Assembly: GCF_002245655.1 (NCBI RefSeq) | Contig: NZ_NOIH01000007.1 | Span: 1-64,000, forward strand | Direction: 5' to 3' | Origin: Thauera propionica | Lineage (GTDB): Bacteria > Pseudomonadota > Gammaproteobacteria > Burkholderiales > Rhodocyclaceae | Length of the DNA stretch: 64,000 nucleotides | In this document: in pieces, positions 57,346 through 64,000 of the stretch | Layout: each line of letters starts with the position of its first letter | Numbering within the stretch: position 1 is the stretch's first letter | The notes under the pieces: model-generated | Databases searched by the model: none | What the model saw: only the letters and a program-made list of their open reading frames with translations | Told to the model about the DNA's origin: nothing | Program-made: the position numbers and the translations under genes

Positions 57346-58605
57346 ATGAGTACCTCACAACTGCAATTGTTCCAGTCGGCAGTCATGCAGTCCTGGAATG
57401 CGATCGTCATCACCGACGCAGACCTGGCGGCGGGGTGCTGCGTGGAGATCGCCAATCCGGCGTTCTGCGCAATGACGGGCTATTCGCTGGACGAGTTGCG
57501 GGGCCGGCCCCTGAAGATGCTCCAGGGGCCGGACACCGATCCTGCGGTGATCGACCATCTTCGTGCCTGCCTGCGGGAGGCCCGGTTCTTCGAGGGCACC
57601 ACGACCAACTACCGCAAGGACGGCTCGAGCTACATCGTGCGCTGGAACATCTCGCCTGTCCGCGACGACGATGGCGTGCTGACGCATTTCATCTCGGTGC
57701 AGCAGGACATCTCGGAGCACGTGCGCACCGAGCGTGAGAATCGTCTGCTCGCCCGCGCGCTCGATGCCACCAGCGACCCGGTGTTACTGACGGACGCGCA
57801 GGCGCGGATCATCTTTGCCAACACCGCTTTCGTCGAGGTGACAGGGTATCCGGCCAGCGAAATCCGCGGTAGGACGCCCGCGCTGTTCAAGTCGGGTGCG
57901 CATGATGACGCCTTCTATGCCGGCCTGCGCAGTTCGCTCGCCAGCGGGCAGGATTTCCGCGCAACCTTCATCAACCGGCGCCGCGACGGCTCGTTGTATC
58001 ACGCGGAACAGAGCATCTCGCCGATCTGTGACGAAGCCGGACGTATCACGCATTACGTCAGCGTAAGCAAGGACATCTCGCAACGGGTCGACATGGAACA
58101 GGCGCTTCGTGACGCAGCGACGCGCGACAAGCTGACAGGCCTCTATAACCGTCACCGTGGCGAGCAACTGCTCGAGGAGGCGGCGGCAGAGGCGCGCACG
58201 GGTGGTGGCCCACTGACGGTCATCGTGTGCGATGTCGATCATTTCAAGCAGGTCAACGACCGCTTTGGCCACCCTGCCGGTGACCGCATTCTGATTGAGG
58301 TTTCCGGCATCCTGCGCCAGTCCGTTCGCGGCCGCGATGCGGTGATCCGCTGGGGGGGCGAGGAGTTCGTGATCGTGCTCGACGCTTGTCCGCAGGCCGC
58401 GGCGATCGATCTTGCGGAACGGATCCGTGTGCGCATCGCCGCTCACCGGGATGTCGAGGTCGGCAGGGTCACACTGTCGCTGGGGCTCGCCACACTGGCG
58501 CCCGCCGAATCGACAGACGAACTGATCGCGCGCGCCGATGCCGCGCTCTACCAGGCCAAGCGGGGTGGGCGCGACCGGCTCTGCGTCGCCGAGTCGCGTG
58601 GTTGA
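57346..58605 (+). CDS. PAS-PAS-GGDEF diguanylate cyclase
   Basis: A soluble 419-residue signalling enzyme that should make cyclic di-GMP. PAS1 (about 10-125) is LOV-like (ANPAFCAMTGYSLDELRGRP, then LQGPDTDP, then NYRKDGSSY), but the flavin-bonding cysteine position is L56. PAS2 covers about 138-250. The GGDEF domain (255-415) has CDVDHFKQVNDRFGHPAGD, the active-site GGEEF at 337-341, and an RxxD inhibitory site at 328-331 five residues before it. ATG at 57346 is preferred over the GTG at 57340. The gene is divergent from the eCIS operon. Confidence 0.93.
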   Translation: MSTSQLQLFQSAVMQSWNAIVITDADLAAGCCVEIANPAFCAMTGYSLDELRGRPLKMLQGPDTDPAVIDHLRACLREARFFEGTTTNYRKDGSSYIVRWNISPVRDDDGVLTHFISVQQDISEHVRTERENRLLARALDATSDPVLLTDAQARIIFANTAFVEVTGYPASEIRGRTPALFKSGAHDDAFYAGLRSSLASGQDFRATFINRRRDGSLYHAEQSISPICDEAGRITHYVSVSKDISQRVDMEQALRDAATRDKLTGLYNRHRGEQLLEEAAAEARTGGGPLTVIVCDVDHFKQVNDRFGHPAGDRILIEVSGILRQSVRGRDAVIRWGGEEFVIVLDACPQAAAIDLAERIRVRIAAHRDVEVGRVTLSLGLATLAPAESTDELIARADAALYQAKRGGRDRLCVAESRG

Positions 58606-58747
58606 GAAGGGTCATGGGTCGTTGGCGTGGGCACTGCGTGATGGTGTGGAGGGCCTGGCCAGTCGATGTCCGTACAGCCTGCGCCGGCGAAGGGCCGCTG
58701 TTGTATCCTTCGGCTTTGTCACACGCGGCAGTGGCCCCGTACTTTCG

Positions 58748-59242
58748 ATGAACGTCTTTGGTTTCGCCGGCTGGTCCGGTTCGGGAAAGACCACCCTGGT
58801 CGAACGGCTGATCCCCGAGTTCACGGCGCGCGGCCTGCGCGTCTCCGTTATCAAGCACGCGCATCACGGCTTTGACCTCGACAAACCGGGCAAGGACTCG
58901 TGGCGCCATCGCGAGGCAGGGGCGACCCAGGTGCTGATGCTGTCCAACGACCGCTGGGTGCTGATGCACGAGCTGCGCGGCGCTCCCGAGCCGACGCTTG
59001 AGGAGCAGTTGCACCTGCTCGAACCCTGCGACCTGGTGCTGATCGAAGGCTACAAGGCTGCCGCGGTGCCCAAGATCGAGATCCACCGGCCATCCCACGG
59101 CAAGCCGCCGTTGTGGCCCGAGAATCCGCACGTGGTGGCGGTGGCGAGCGATGCCGAGCTCGATTGCCCGCTGCCCCGACTCCCGCTCAACGAGCCGGCC
59201 GTCATCGCCGGCTTCATCCTCGACTATCTGGATGCCCAATGA
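58748..59242 (+). CDS. mobB: Molybdopterin-guanine dinucleotide biosynthesis protein MobB
   Basis: A 164-residue GTP-binding adaptor that assists MobA in making the guanine dinucleotide form of the molybdenum cofactor. Walker A GWSGSGKTT is at residues 8-16; VIKHAHHGFDLDKPGKDS and CDLVLIEGYK are family motifs. The start at 58748 places the P-loop at the proper distance from the N-terminus. 142 bases separate it from the cyclase gene. It overlaps moeA by four bases. Confidence 0.93.
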   Translation: MNVFGFAGWSGSGKTTLVERLIPEFTARGLRVSVIKHAHHGFDLDKPGKDSWRHREAGATQVLMLSNDRWVLMHELRGAPEPTLEEQLHLLEPCDLVLIEGYKAAAVPKIEIHRPSHGKPPLWPENPHVVAVASDAELDCPLPRLPLNEPAVIAGFILDYLDAQ

Positions 59243-60444
59243 ACGGCAACATGCTTTCCTTTGACGAGGCCTACGAGAAACTGCTCGGCTTCGTCCGTCC
59301 GGTCCGCGAGATCGAGAACGTCGACACCATGGTGGCTGCTGGCCGGGTGCTTGCCGTTGCGCTGCACTCGACGATCAACCAGCCGCCGATGGACAACTCG
59401 GCCATGGACGGCTACGCGCTGCGCGCGGCCGACGTGCCGGCAGCGGGCACCCGCCTGCCGGTGAGCCAGCGCATTCCGGCCGGCAGCGTCGGTCATGCGC
59501 TGCAGCCGGGCACGGCGGCGCGCATTTTCACTGGTGCGCCCCTGCCGCCGGGTGCCGACACGGTGGTGATGCAGGAGTTGTGCGAGCACGACGGCGAGGA
59601 TGTGGTGATCGACACCGTGCCGACGCCGGGCGAGGCCGTGCGCCGAATGGGCGAGGACATCGCCGAGGGCGAGGAAGTGTTGCCTTCCGGGCTGCGCCTG
59701 ACGCCGCAGGCGGTGGCGCTGGCGGCCTCGGTGGGCGCTGCTCAGCTTCCCGTGTATCGCCGCCTCAAGGTGGCCGTGTTTTCCACCGGCAGCGAACTCG
59801 TGATGCCGGGCGAACCCCTGCCGCCGGGCGGCATCTATAACTCCAACCGCTTCATGCTGCGCGCGCTGCTTGCGGGGCTGGGCTGCGAGGTCGAGGACTT
59901 CGGCATCGTGCCTGACCGCCTCGACCAGACGCGCGATGTGCTGCGTCGCGCGGCCGAAGGCCACGACCTGATCCTGACCAGCGGCGGCGTGTCGGTCGGC
60001 GAGGAAGACCACGTCAAACCGGCGGTCGAGGCCGAAGGTAGCCTGGACATGTGGAAGATCGCGATGAAACCCGGCAAGCCGCTGGCCTACGGTCGCGTGC
60101 ATGGTGCTGCCTTCATCGGTCTGCCCGGCAATCCGGTGTCGAGCTTCGTCACATTCCTGTTGATGGTGCGGCCCTTCCTGCTGGCGACGCAGGGCGTCAG
60201 TGAGGTGGCGCCGCCATCGCTGATGCTGCGCGCCGATTTCGACTGGCCCCGGCCAGACCGCCGGCGCGAGTTCCTGCGTGCGCGCATGAATGCGCAGGGC
60301 GGCGTGGAGCTTTTTGCCAACCAGGGTTCGGCAGCGCTCAACTCCACAGTGTGGGCCAACGGACTGGTCGACATTCCGGCGGGGACACCGGTGGCGCGGG
60401 GCGAGTTGGTGCGCTTCCTGCCATATGGCGACTTGCTGCACTGA
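59239..60444 (+). CDS. moeA: Molybdopterin molybdenumtransferase MoeA
   Basis: Inserts molybdenum into molybdopterin (401 aa). Family motifs are PPMDNSAMDGYALRAADV near 50, GTAARIFTGAPLPPGADTVV, FSTGSELVMPG, PPGGIYNSNRFMLRALL, LTSGGVSVGEEDHVK and MKPGKPLAYGRV then GLPGNPVSSFV. The ATG at 59239 overlaps the mobB stop (ATGA). A few residues shorter start (MLSFDEAYEK) is possible. Confidence 0.95.
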   Translation: MNGNMLSFDEAYEKLLGFVRPVREIENVDTMVAAGRVLAVALHSTINQPPMDNSAMDGYALRAADVPAAGTRLPVSQRIPAGSVGHALQPGTAARIFTGAPLPPGADTVVMQELCEHDGEDVVIDTVPTPGEAVRRMGEDIAEGEEVLPSGLRLTPQAVALAASVGAAQLPVYRRLKVAVFSTGSELVMPGEPLPPGGIYNSNRFMLRALLAGLGCEVEDFGIVPDRLDQTRDVLRRAAEGHDLILTSGGVSVGEEDHVKPAVEAEGSLDMWKIAMKPGKPLAYGRVHGAAFIGLPGNPVSSFVTFLLMVRPFLLATQGVSEVAPPSLMLRADFDWPRPDRRREFLRARMNAQGGVELFANQGSAALNSTVWANGLVDIPAGTPVARGELVRFLPYGDLLH

Positions 60445-60463
60445 TCGCGAGAGGACAGAGAGA

Positions 60464-60718
60464 ATGACTGTGAAAGTGTTGTATTTCGCCAGCCTGCGCG
60501 AAGCGCTGGGCCGGCCCGCCGAAGAGCTCGCCTTGCCTACCGGCGTGGCAACCGTCGGCGCCCTGCGTGCGCATCTGGCGGCACGTGGCGAGGGCTGGCA
60601 GGCGCTGGGCGAGGGGCGCAACGTGCGCGCGGCGGTCAACCAGCGCATGGCCGGTGCCGATGCGGCGGTGGCGAGCGGGGACGAAGTCGCCTTCTTCCCG
60701 CCGGTGACGGGGGGCTGA
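60464..60718 (+). CDS. moaD: Molybdopterin synthase sulfur carrier MoaD
   Basis: An 84-residue ubiquitin-like small subunit of molybdopterin synthase. It begins VKVLYFASLREALG and ends in the essential Gly-Gly (FFPPVTGG), whose C-terminus carries the thiocarboxylate. AGAGAGA precedes the start. It is three bases before moaE. Confidence 0.95.
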   Translation: MTVKVLYFASLREALGRPAEELALPTGVATVGALRAHLAARGEGWQALGEGRNVRAAVNQRMAGADAAVASGDEVAFFPPVTGG

Positions 60719-60721
60719 GCC

Positions 60722-61204
60722 GTGGCGCAAGCGCTTCCCTTCGTTGCCAGCGTCAGCGTGCAAGAGGCCGATTTCGATGTGGGGGGCGAGATCGCCGCAC
60801 TGAGCGAGGGGCGGCGCGACGTGGGCGCCATCGCCAGTTTCGTCGGGCTCGTGCGTGATCTCAACGACGGCAGCGGTGTCTCGGCGATGACGCTCGAGCA
60901 CTATCCGGGCATGACCGAAAAGGCGCTGGAGGAGATCGTGGAGCAGGCCCGTCAGCGCTGGTCGCTGCAGGGCGTGCGGGTGATCCACCGCTTCGGTCGG
61001 CTCGAGCCGGCGAATCGCATCGTCTTTGTCGGCGTTGCCAGTCCGCATCGGGGCGAAGCCTTCGCTGCGTGCGAGTTCATCATGGACTACCTGAAGACCC
61101 GGGCACCATTCTGGAAACGCGAGGAAACGCCCGAAGGCGCGCGGTGGGTCGATGCGCGCGAGAGCGACGATTCGGCGGCCGCCCGTTGGCAGCGCGGGGA
61201 CTAG
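60722..61204 (+). CDS. moaE: Molybdopterin synthase large subunit MoaE
   Basis: The catalytic subunit (160 aa) that with MoaD converts cyclic pyranopterin to molybdopterin. VGAIASFVGLVRDLNDG, MTLEHYPGMTEKALEEI, VRVIHRFGRLEPANRIVFVG and CEFIMDYLKTRAPFWKREE are the usual blocks; the last contains the active-site lysine region. GTG start, immediately after moaD. A bidirectional terminator follows. Confidence 0.95.
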   Translation: MAQALPFVASVSVQEADFDVGGEIAALSEGRRDVGAIASFVGLVRDLNDGSGVSAMTLEHYPGMTEKALEEIVEQARQRWSLQGVRVIHRFGRLEPANRIVFVGVASPHRGEAFAACEFIMDYLKTRAPFWKREETPEGARWVDARESDDSAAARWQRGD

Positions 61205-61221
61205 CGAATCGGACAGGACCC

Positions 61222-61252
61222 AAAAAAAACGGCGCCGTGCGGCGCCGTTTTT
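61222..61252. terminator. Bidirectional terminator between moaE and the phasin gene
   Basis: ACGGCGCC (61229-61236) pairs with GGCGCCGT (61241-61248) around a four-base loop, with a run of A on the left and of T on the right. It would stop moaE on the plus strand and the phasin gene on the minus strand. Confidence 0.9.
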
Positions 61253-61269
61253 CATGCTGACCCGAGGGC

Positions 61270-61773
61270 TTACTTGCGGCCCTTCGGCTGTTGGCCAAGC
61301 GCCTGGAAGGCCTCGGTGGAGGCACGCGTCATTTGCTCGAAGGCGGCGCGCGTGGTGTCCATCGCCGTCTGCATCGCGCCCAGGGCGTTCTGATCGGCGA
61401 TCGGCATGCCCTTGAACATCTTCTGCATGGCGTCAAACATGTCGTGGCTACCGCTCGTGAGTTGCTCGCCAACCAGCTTGCCGAAGGCCGCCTGGGTGGA
61501 TGTCGTGATCTCGGCGATCTCGCGGGCGCAAGCCAGCATCTTCTCGGTCGTGGCCTGTGCGTAGTGAGCACGCAGGTCCATCATGTCCTTCGGGTCCTTG
61601 GCCGAGGACAGCGCCTTGGCGTTCTGCACGCCTTCCTCGAACAGGCTCTTCGCAGTGGAAACCTGGATTTCCATGATGCGCTGCGAGTTCTCGATCGAAA
61701 GCTGGGCGAGACGCATGGCGGCCTCGAGATTCTTCTTCTGAAGTTCGTTGAACTGATCCTGCTTCGTAGCCAT
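61270..61773 (-). CDS. Phasin family protein
   Basis: A 167-residue helical protein that coats polyhydroxyalkanoate granules. The N-terminal QFNELQKKNLEAAMRLAQLS, then ENSQRIMEIQVSTAKSLFEE, then AREIAEITTSTQAAFGKLV fit the proteobacterial phasin family. The start at 61773 has GAGGGTG upstream; the frame continues to 61821 without family character. It is transcribed alone, ending in the shared terminator. Confidence 0.9.
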   Translation of the reverse strand: MATKQDQFNELQKKNLEAAMRLAQLSIENSQRIMEIQVSTAKSLFEEGVQNAKALSSAKDPKDMMDLRAHYAQATTEKMLACAREIAEITTSTQAAFGKLVGEQLTSGSHDMFDAMQKMFKGMPIADQNALGAMQTAMDTTRAAFEQMTRASTEAFQALGQQPKGRK

Positions 61774-62009
61774 ACACACCCTCCGCTCGCGATCTGAATT
61801 GTCTGGGAATCCGTGAGGCACCCGGCACTTCGTCTGGTGGATGCCGAAATCATACGACCTTGTCGTCGTTCGGGAAGCCTCGATGACGACAATAGCACAG
61901 CCATCCTTCAGTCGCGCGCAAACCGCGGATTCGACTGGATAACCGGCGTGATATGTTGCACTGCAGCAACAGTTTGACGAAATGCGTCAGACCGCACACG
62001 GCGAAGCAT
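61774..62009. other. Intergenic region upstream of the phasin gene
   Basis: About 236 bases that must hold the phasin promoter on the minus strand. One clear inverted repeat at 61954-61971 is described separately. No terminator for the TPM genes that run toward it is evident. Confidence 0.4.
61954..61971. promoter_or_regulatory. TGC-rich inverted repeat, possible PhaR site
   Basis: TGTTGC and GCAACA form a perfect inverted repeat around ACTGCA, roughly 180 bases upstream of the phasin start. It resembles the TGC-rich sites (CTGC, 3-4 bases, GCAG) reported for PhaR, a repressor of phasin genes. The binding is inferred from gene context. Confidence 0.35.
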
Positions 62010-62549
62010 TCAGCGGGTCTGCGGGCGGTTGGGAAGATCCTTGTCGGACCGTGTCGATTCGTCCGCCGATTCGCGTGGGAAATGCTGCGCCAGTACTGCG
62101 TGCGCCTCCCCGATTGCCGCGTTCAGTCCGTCCTCGAGTCGGCCGTCTCGCAGGTGAGTGAGGGCTTGCTCGATCGTGGTGAGCCAGTCATCTGTCGAGA
62201 CGTGTTTGCTCAGGCCGCGGTCAGCGAGGATGTCGATCTCATGCTCGGCCAGCAGCACGTAGATCAGCACGCCGTTGTTGTGCTCCGTGTCCCAGACGCG
62301 CTGTTTGCCGAACATTGTCAGGGCACGGTCAGCGATCACCGCCTCGATCGGTTCGCCGCGGCCCAGGTGGCGCCACAGGTAGCGCAAGGGCAGGCTGGCC
62401 TCGACGCACACGCAGATCTGGCCACAGTGCAGGCGCTCGCTTTCGGTGATGCGTCGCTCGATGCGGTCGAGCCCGTCCTTGCCAAGCGCGCGTTCGGCAT
62501 CGCGTGCGTCGAGCCAGAGGTGGCGCAGCAGGCGCATGAGCTTGCTCAT
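62010..62549 (-). CDS. TPM domain protein, second of two
   Basis: A 179-residue protein with a TPM (TLP18.3/Psb32/MOLO-1) domain at about 25-160: RIERRITESERLHCGQICVC, then VIADRALTMFGKQRVWDTEH, then NNGVLIYVLLAEHEIDILAD. It has no signal peptide or obvious membrane helix; the tail after 160 is hydrophilic. The gene starts immediately after the stop of the previous TPM gene, so the two and LemA form one unit. Function unknown. Confidence 0.83.
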   Translation of the reverse strand: MSKLMRLLRHLWLDARDAERALGKDGLDRIERRITESERLHCGQICVCVEASLPLRYLWRHLGRGEPIEAVIADRALTMFGKQRVWDTEHNNGVLIYVLLAEHEIDILADRGLSKHVSTDDWLTTIEQALTHLRDGRLEDGLNAAIGEAHAVLAQHFPRESADESTRSDKDLPNRPQTR

Positions 62550-63512
62550 TCACCACCTTCCCGAGGCGCCGCCGCCACCGAAACTGCCGCCTCTGCCCGA
62601 GCGAAAACCTCCGCTGGAACCCAAGCCGCCCGAGCGGCCGCCGCCCCAGATCACGGGGCCGCTACCCCGATGGAATCCGCCGGGGCCACCGCGGCCGCCG
62701 CCGCTGCCGATGCCGAGCACCAGAACGAAGACGAGCGCGGCGATGCCGGCACCGATGCCCAGCAGCAGGCTACCAGTGAGCAGCTTGACGATGAAGCCGG
62801 TGGCTCCGCCCGTCAGTGCCGAGCCGAGCTTGCGTCCGAACAGTCCGATCAGGAAGGAACCCGCAACCGGGATTGCGACGAAGAGAAATGCGCCGAGATC
62901 CTGCAGGCCCAGTTCGTCCGTGGCGCCAGCGCGGGCGGCCGGTAGCGGCAGGTCCTCGCCGCGGATGAGGCGCATCAGGCCATCGACCCCGGCCATCAGG
63001 CCGCCGGCGAAATCCCCTTGGCGAAAAGCGGGCGTGATCAGTCCGTCGATGATCCGGTAGGCGGCAAGGTCCGGCACGGCGCCTTCGAGTGCGCGCGCGA
63101 CCTCGATGCGTACGCGCCGATCATCCTTGGCAACGACGACCAGGATCCCGTCGCCGACCTCCTTGCGGCCGATCTTCCAGCTGTCGGCGACACGGTAGGC
63201 GTAGGCGGCGATGTCCTCGGGCGCCGTGGTCCGTACCAGCAACACCACGATCTGGCTGCCGCGTTCCTGCTCGAATGCCGCGAGCCGATGCTCGAGTTCG
63301 CTGATCGCCTGTGCGCTCAGGGTGGCGCTGGTGTCGATCACCCGTGCCGTGAGCGCCGGCACCGGCTGCACCGCCTGGGCCAGCAGAATGGACGGAAAGA
63401 GTGCGGCGAGCGCGAAGGCGACGAGCCAGCGCGCGAGCGGGCCGAGCCATGCGGCAGGCGCCGACGCAGCGGCTTTCCCTGCGGAGGGATATGACGGGAG
63501 CGGTCCTGTCAT
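62550..63512 (-). CDS. TPM domain membrane protein, first of two
   Basis: A 320-residue protein with a signal peptide or N-terminal anchor (about 28-46), an extracytoplasmic TPM domain (about 55-180: VIDTSATLSAQAISELEHRL, then GSQIVVLLVRTT, then VGDGILVVVAKDDRRVRIEV), two or more transmembrane helices at about 205-275, and a Gly/Ser/Arg-rich tail with GGGG repeats. This matches the YgcG-like family next to lemA. ATG at 63512 gives 13 bases between genes; the ATG at 63584 lies inside lemA. Confidence 0.85.
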   Translation of the reverse strand: MTGPLPSYPSAGKAAASAPAAWLGPLARWLVAFALAALFPSILLAQAVQPVPALTARVIDTSATLSAQAISELEHRLAAFEQERGSQIVVLLVRTTAPEDIAAYAYRVADSWKIGRKEVGDGILVVVAKDDRRVRIEVARALEGAVPDLAAYRIIDGLITPAFRQGDFAGGLMAGVDGLMRLIRGEDLPLPAARAGATDELGLQDLGAFLFVAIPVAGSFLIGLFGRKLGSALTGGATGFIVKLLTGSLLLGIGAGIAALVFVLVLGIGSGGGRGGPGGFHRGSGPVIWGGGRSGGLGSSGGFRSGRGGSFGGGGASGRW

Positions 63513-63525
63513 GTCGCCGAGGCGT

Positions 63526-64000
63526 TCAGCGTGCGCCCTGACCGCCGAAATCGACCTTGGGCGGGGATGCGATCTCGGCTTCATTCGTCACCGTGAAGCT
63601 GGCTTTCGGCTGGTAACTGAAGACCATGGCCGTCAGGTTGGTCGGGAAGCTGCGTGCCAGCACGTTGTACTGCTGCACGGCCTCGATGTACTTGTTTCGT
63701 GCCACGGTGACACGATTTTCGGTGCCTTCGAGCTGGACACGCAGGTCCTGGAAGCCCTGGTTCGTCTTGAGGTTCGGATAGTTCTCGGACACCGCCAGCA
63801 GACGCGAAAGCGCGCTGCCAAGTTGCCCCTGCACCTGCTGGAAGCGCTCCATGGCCTGTGGGTCGTTCAGCATCTCGGGAGTGACCTGGATGGCGGTGGC
63901 GCGCGAACGGGCCTCGATGACGCGGCTCAGTGTCTCCTGTTCGAAGTTCGCCTCGCCCTTGACGGTTTCGACGAGGTTGGGAATGAGGTCCGCGCGACGC
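63526..64000 (-). CDS. lemA: LemA family protein, C-terminal part
   Basis: The visible 157 residues are the C-terminal portion of a LemA-like coiled-coil protein; the start is beyond the window. RRADLIPNLVETVKGEANFE, then QVQGQLGSALSRLLAVSENY, then NLKTNQGFQDLRVQLEGTEN and RYNKYIEAV-like ARNKYIEAVQQYN, with LARSFPTNLTAMVF, are diagnostic. LemA proteins are membrane-anchored by an N-terminal helix (not seen here), and usually sit in front of TPM genes as they do here. Confidence 0.9.
   Translation of the reverse strand, partial: RRADLIPNLVETVKGEANFEQETLSRVIEARSRATAIQVTPEMLNDPQAMERFQQVQGQLGSALSRLLAVSENYPNLKTNQGFQDLRVQLEGTENRVTVARNKYIEAVQQYNVLARSFPTNLTAMVFSYQPKASFTVTNEAEIASPPKVDFGGQGAR

Overview
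The window is GC-rich, densely coded DNA with almost no non-coding space. The block mdh / gntR / sdhCDAB-sdhE / gltA / sucAB-lpdA / zapE, together with a phasin gene and single-copy type II secretion genes, points to a betaproteobacterium. Rhodocyclales (Thauera/Azoarcus-like) is my best guess; it rests on gene order and protein character, not on a database search.

Layout. (1) 1-14000: central carbon metabolism. Malate dehydrogenase is divergent from a GntR/HutC-type regulator, followed by succinate dehydrogenase, its flavinylation factor, citrate synthase, the 2-oxoglutarate dehydrogenase complex and ZapE. Factor-independent terminators of similar design follow gltA and lpdA, and a weaker one follows sucB. 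(2) 14001-26012, minus strand: a type II secretion operon in the order C-D-E-F-G-H-I-J-L-M-phoX-K. A Tat-exported PhoX phosphatase gene sits inside the operon. GspK is moved to the end, overlaps phoX by one base and seems to lack its helical insertion domain. A Pho-box-like site lies upstream of gspC. (3) 26219-32886: an XPD-type Fe-S helicase (YoaA-like), then a light/DNA-repair group (DUF3429, renalase-like FAD enzyme, photolyase-like protein, DUF2256, cryptochrome DASH) with a perfect 15-base palindrome in the divergent promoter. (4) 32916-56931, minus strand: one unbroken 21-gene operon for an extracellular contractile injection system (eCIS; Afp/PVC-like headless phage tail). It has one sheath, one tube, a gp25-gpJ-gpJ2-gpI baseplate, a VgrG-like hub split over two genes, a PAAR-like tip, an AAA+ ATPase, a DUF4255 terminator, a DUF4157 candidate cargo, and accessory genes whose roles are unknown. 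(5) 57346-58605: a PAS-PAS-GGDEF diguanylate cyclase divergent from the eCIS operon; its first PAS looks like a LOV domain that has lost the photoactive cysteine. (6) 58748-61204: molybdenum cofactor genes mobB-moeA-moaD-moaE. (7) 61270-64000, minus strand: a phasin and a LemA/TPM-domain membrane gene set cut by the window end.

The most interesting region is the eCIS operon. Recognisable structural parts surround genes with no assigned job: a disordered protein with a short conserved-looking C-terminal motif, a HEAT-like protein and a cysteine-cluster protein just downstream of the DUF4157 gene, and a very large beta-helix protein. There is no recognisable tape measure and no second tube protein. 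The second point of interest is the possible phosphate-starvation link between the type II secretion operon and its embedded phosphatase gene.

All calls come from reading translations and DNA directly. No similarity search, structure prediction or expression data were available. tRNA, rRNA, CRISPR and insertion sequences were looked for by eye and not seen.
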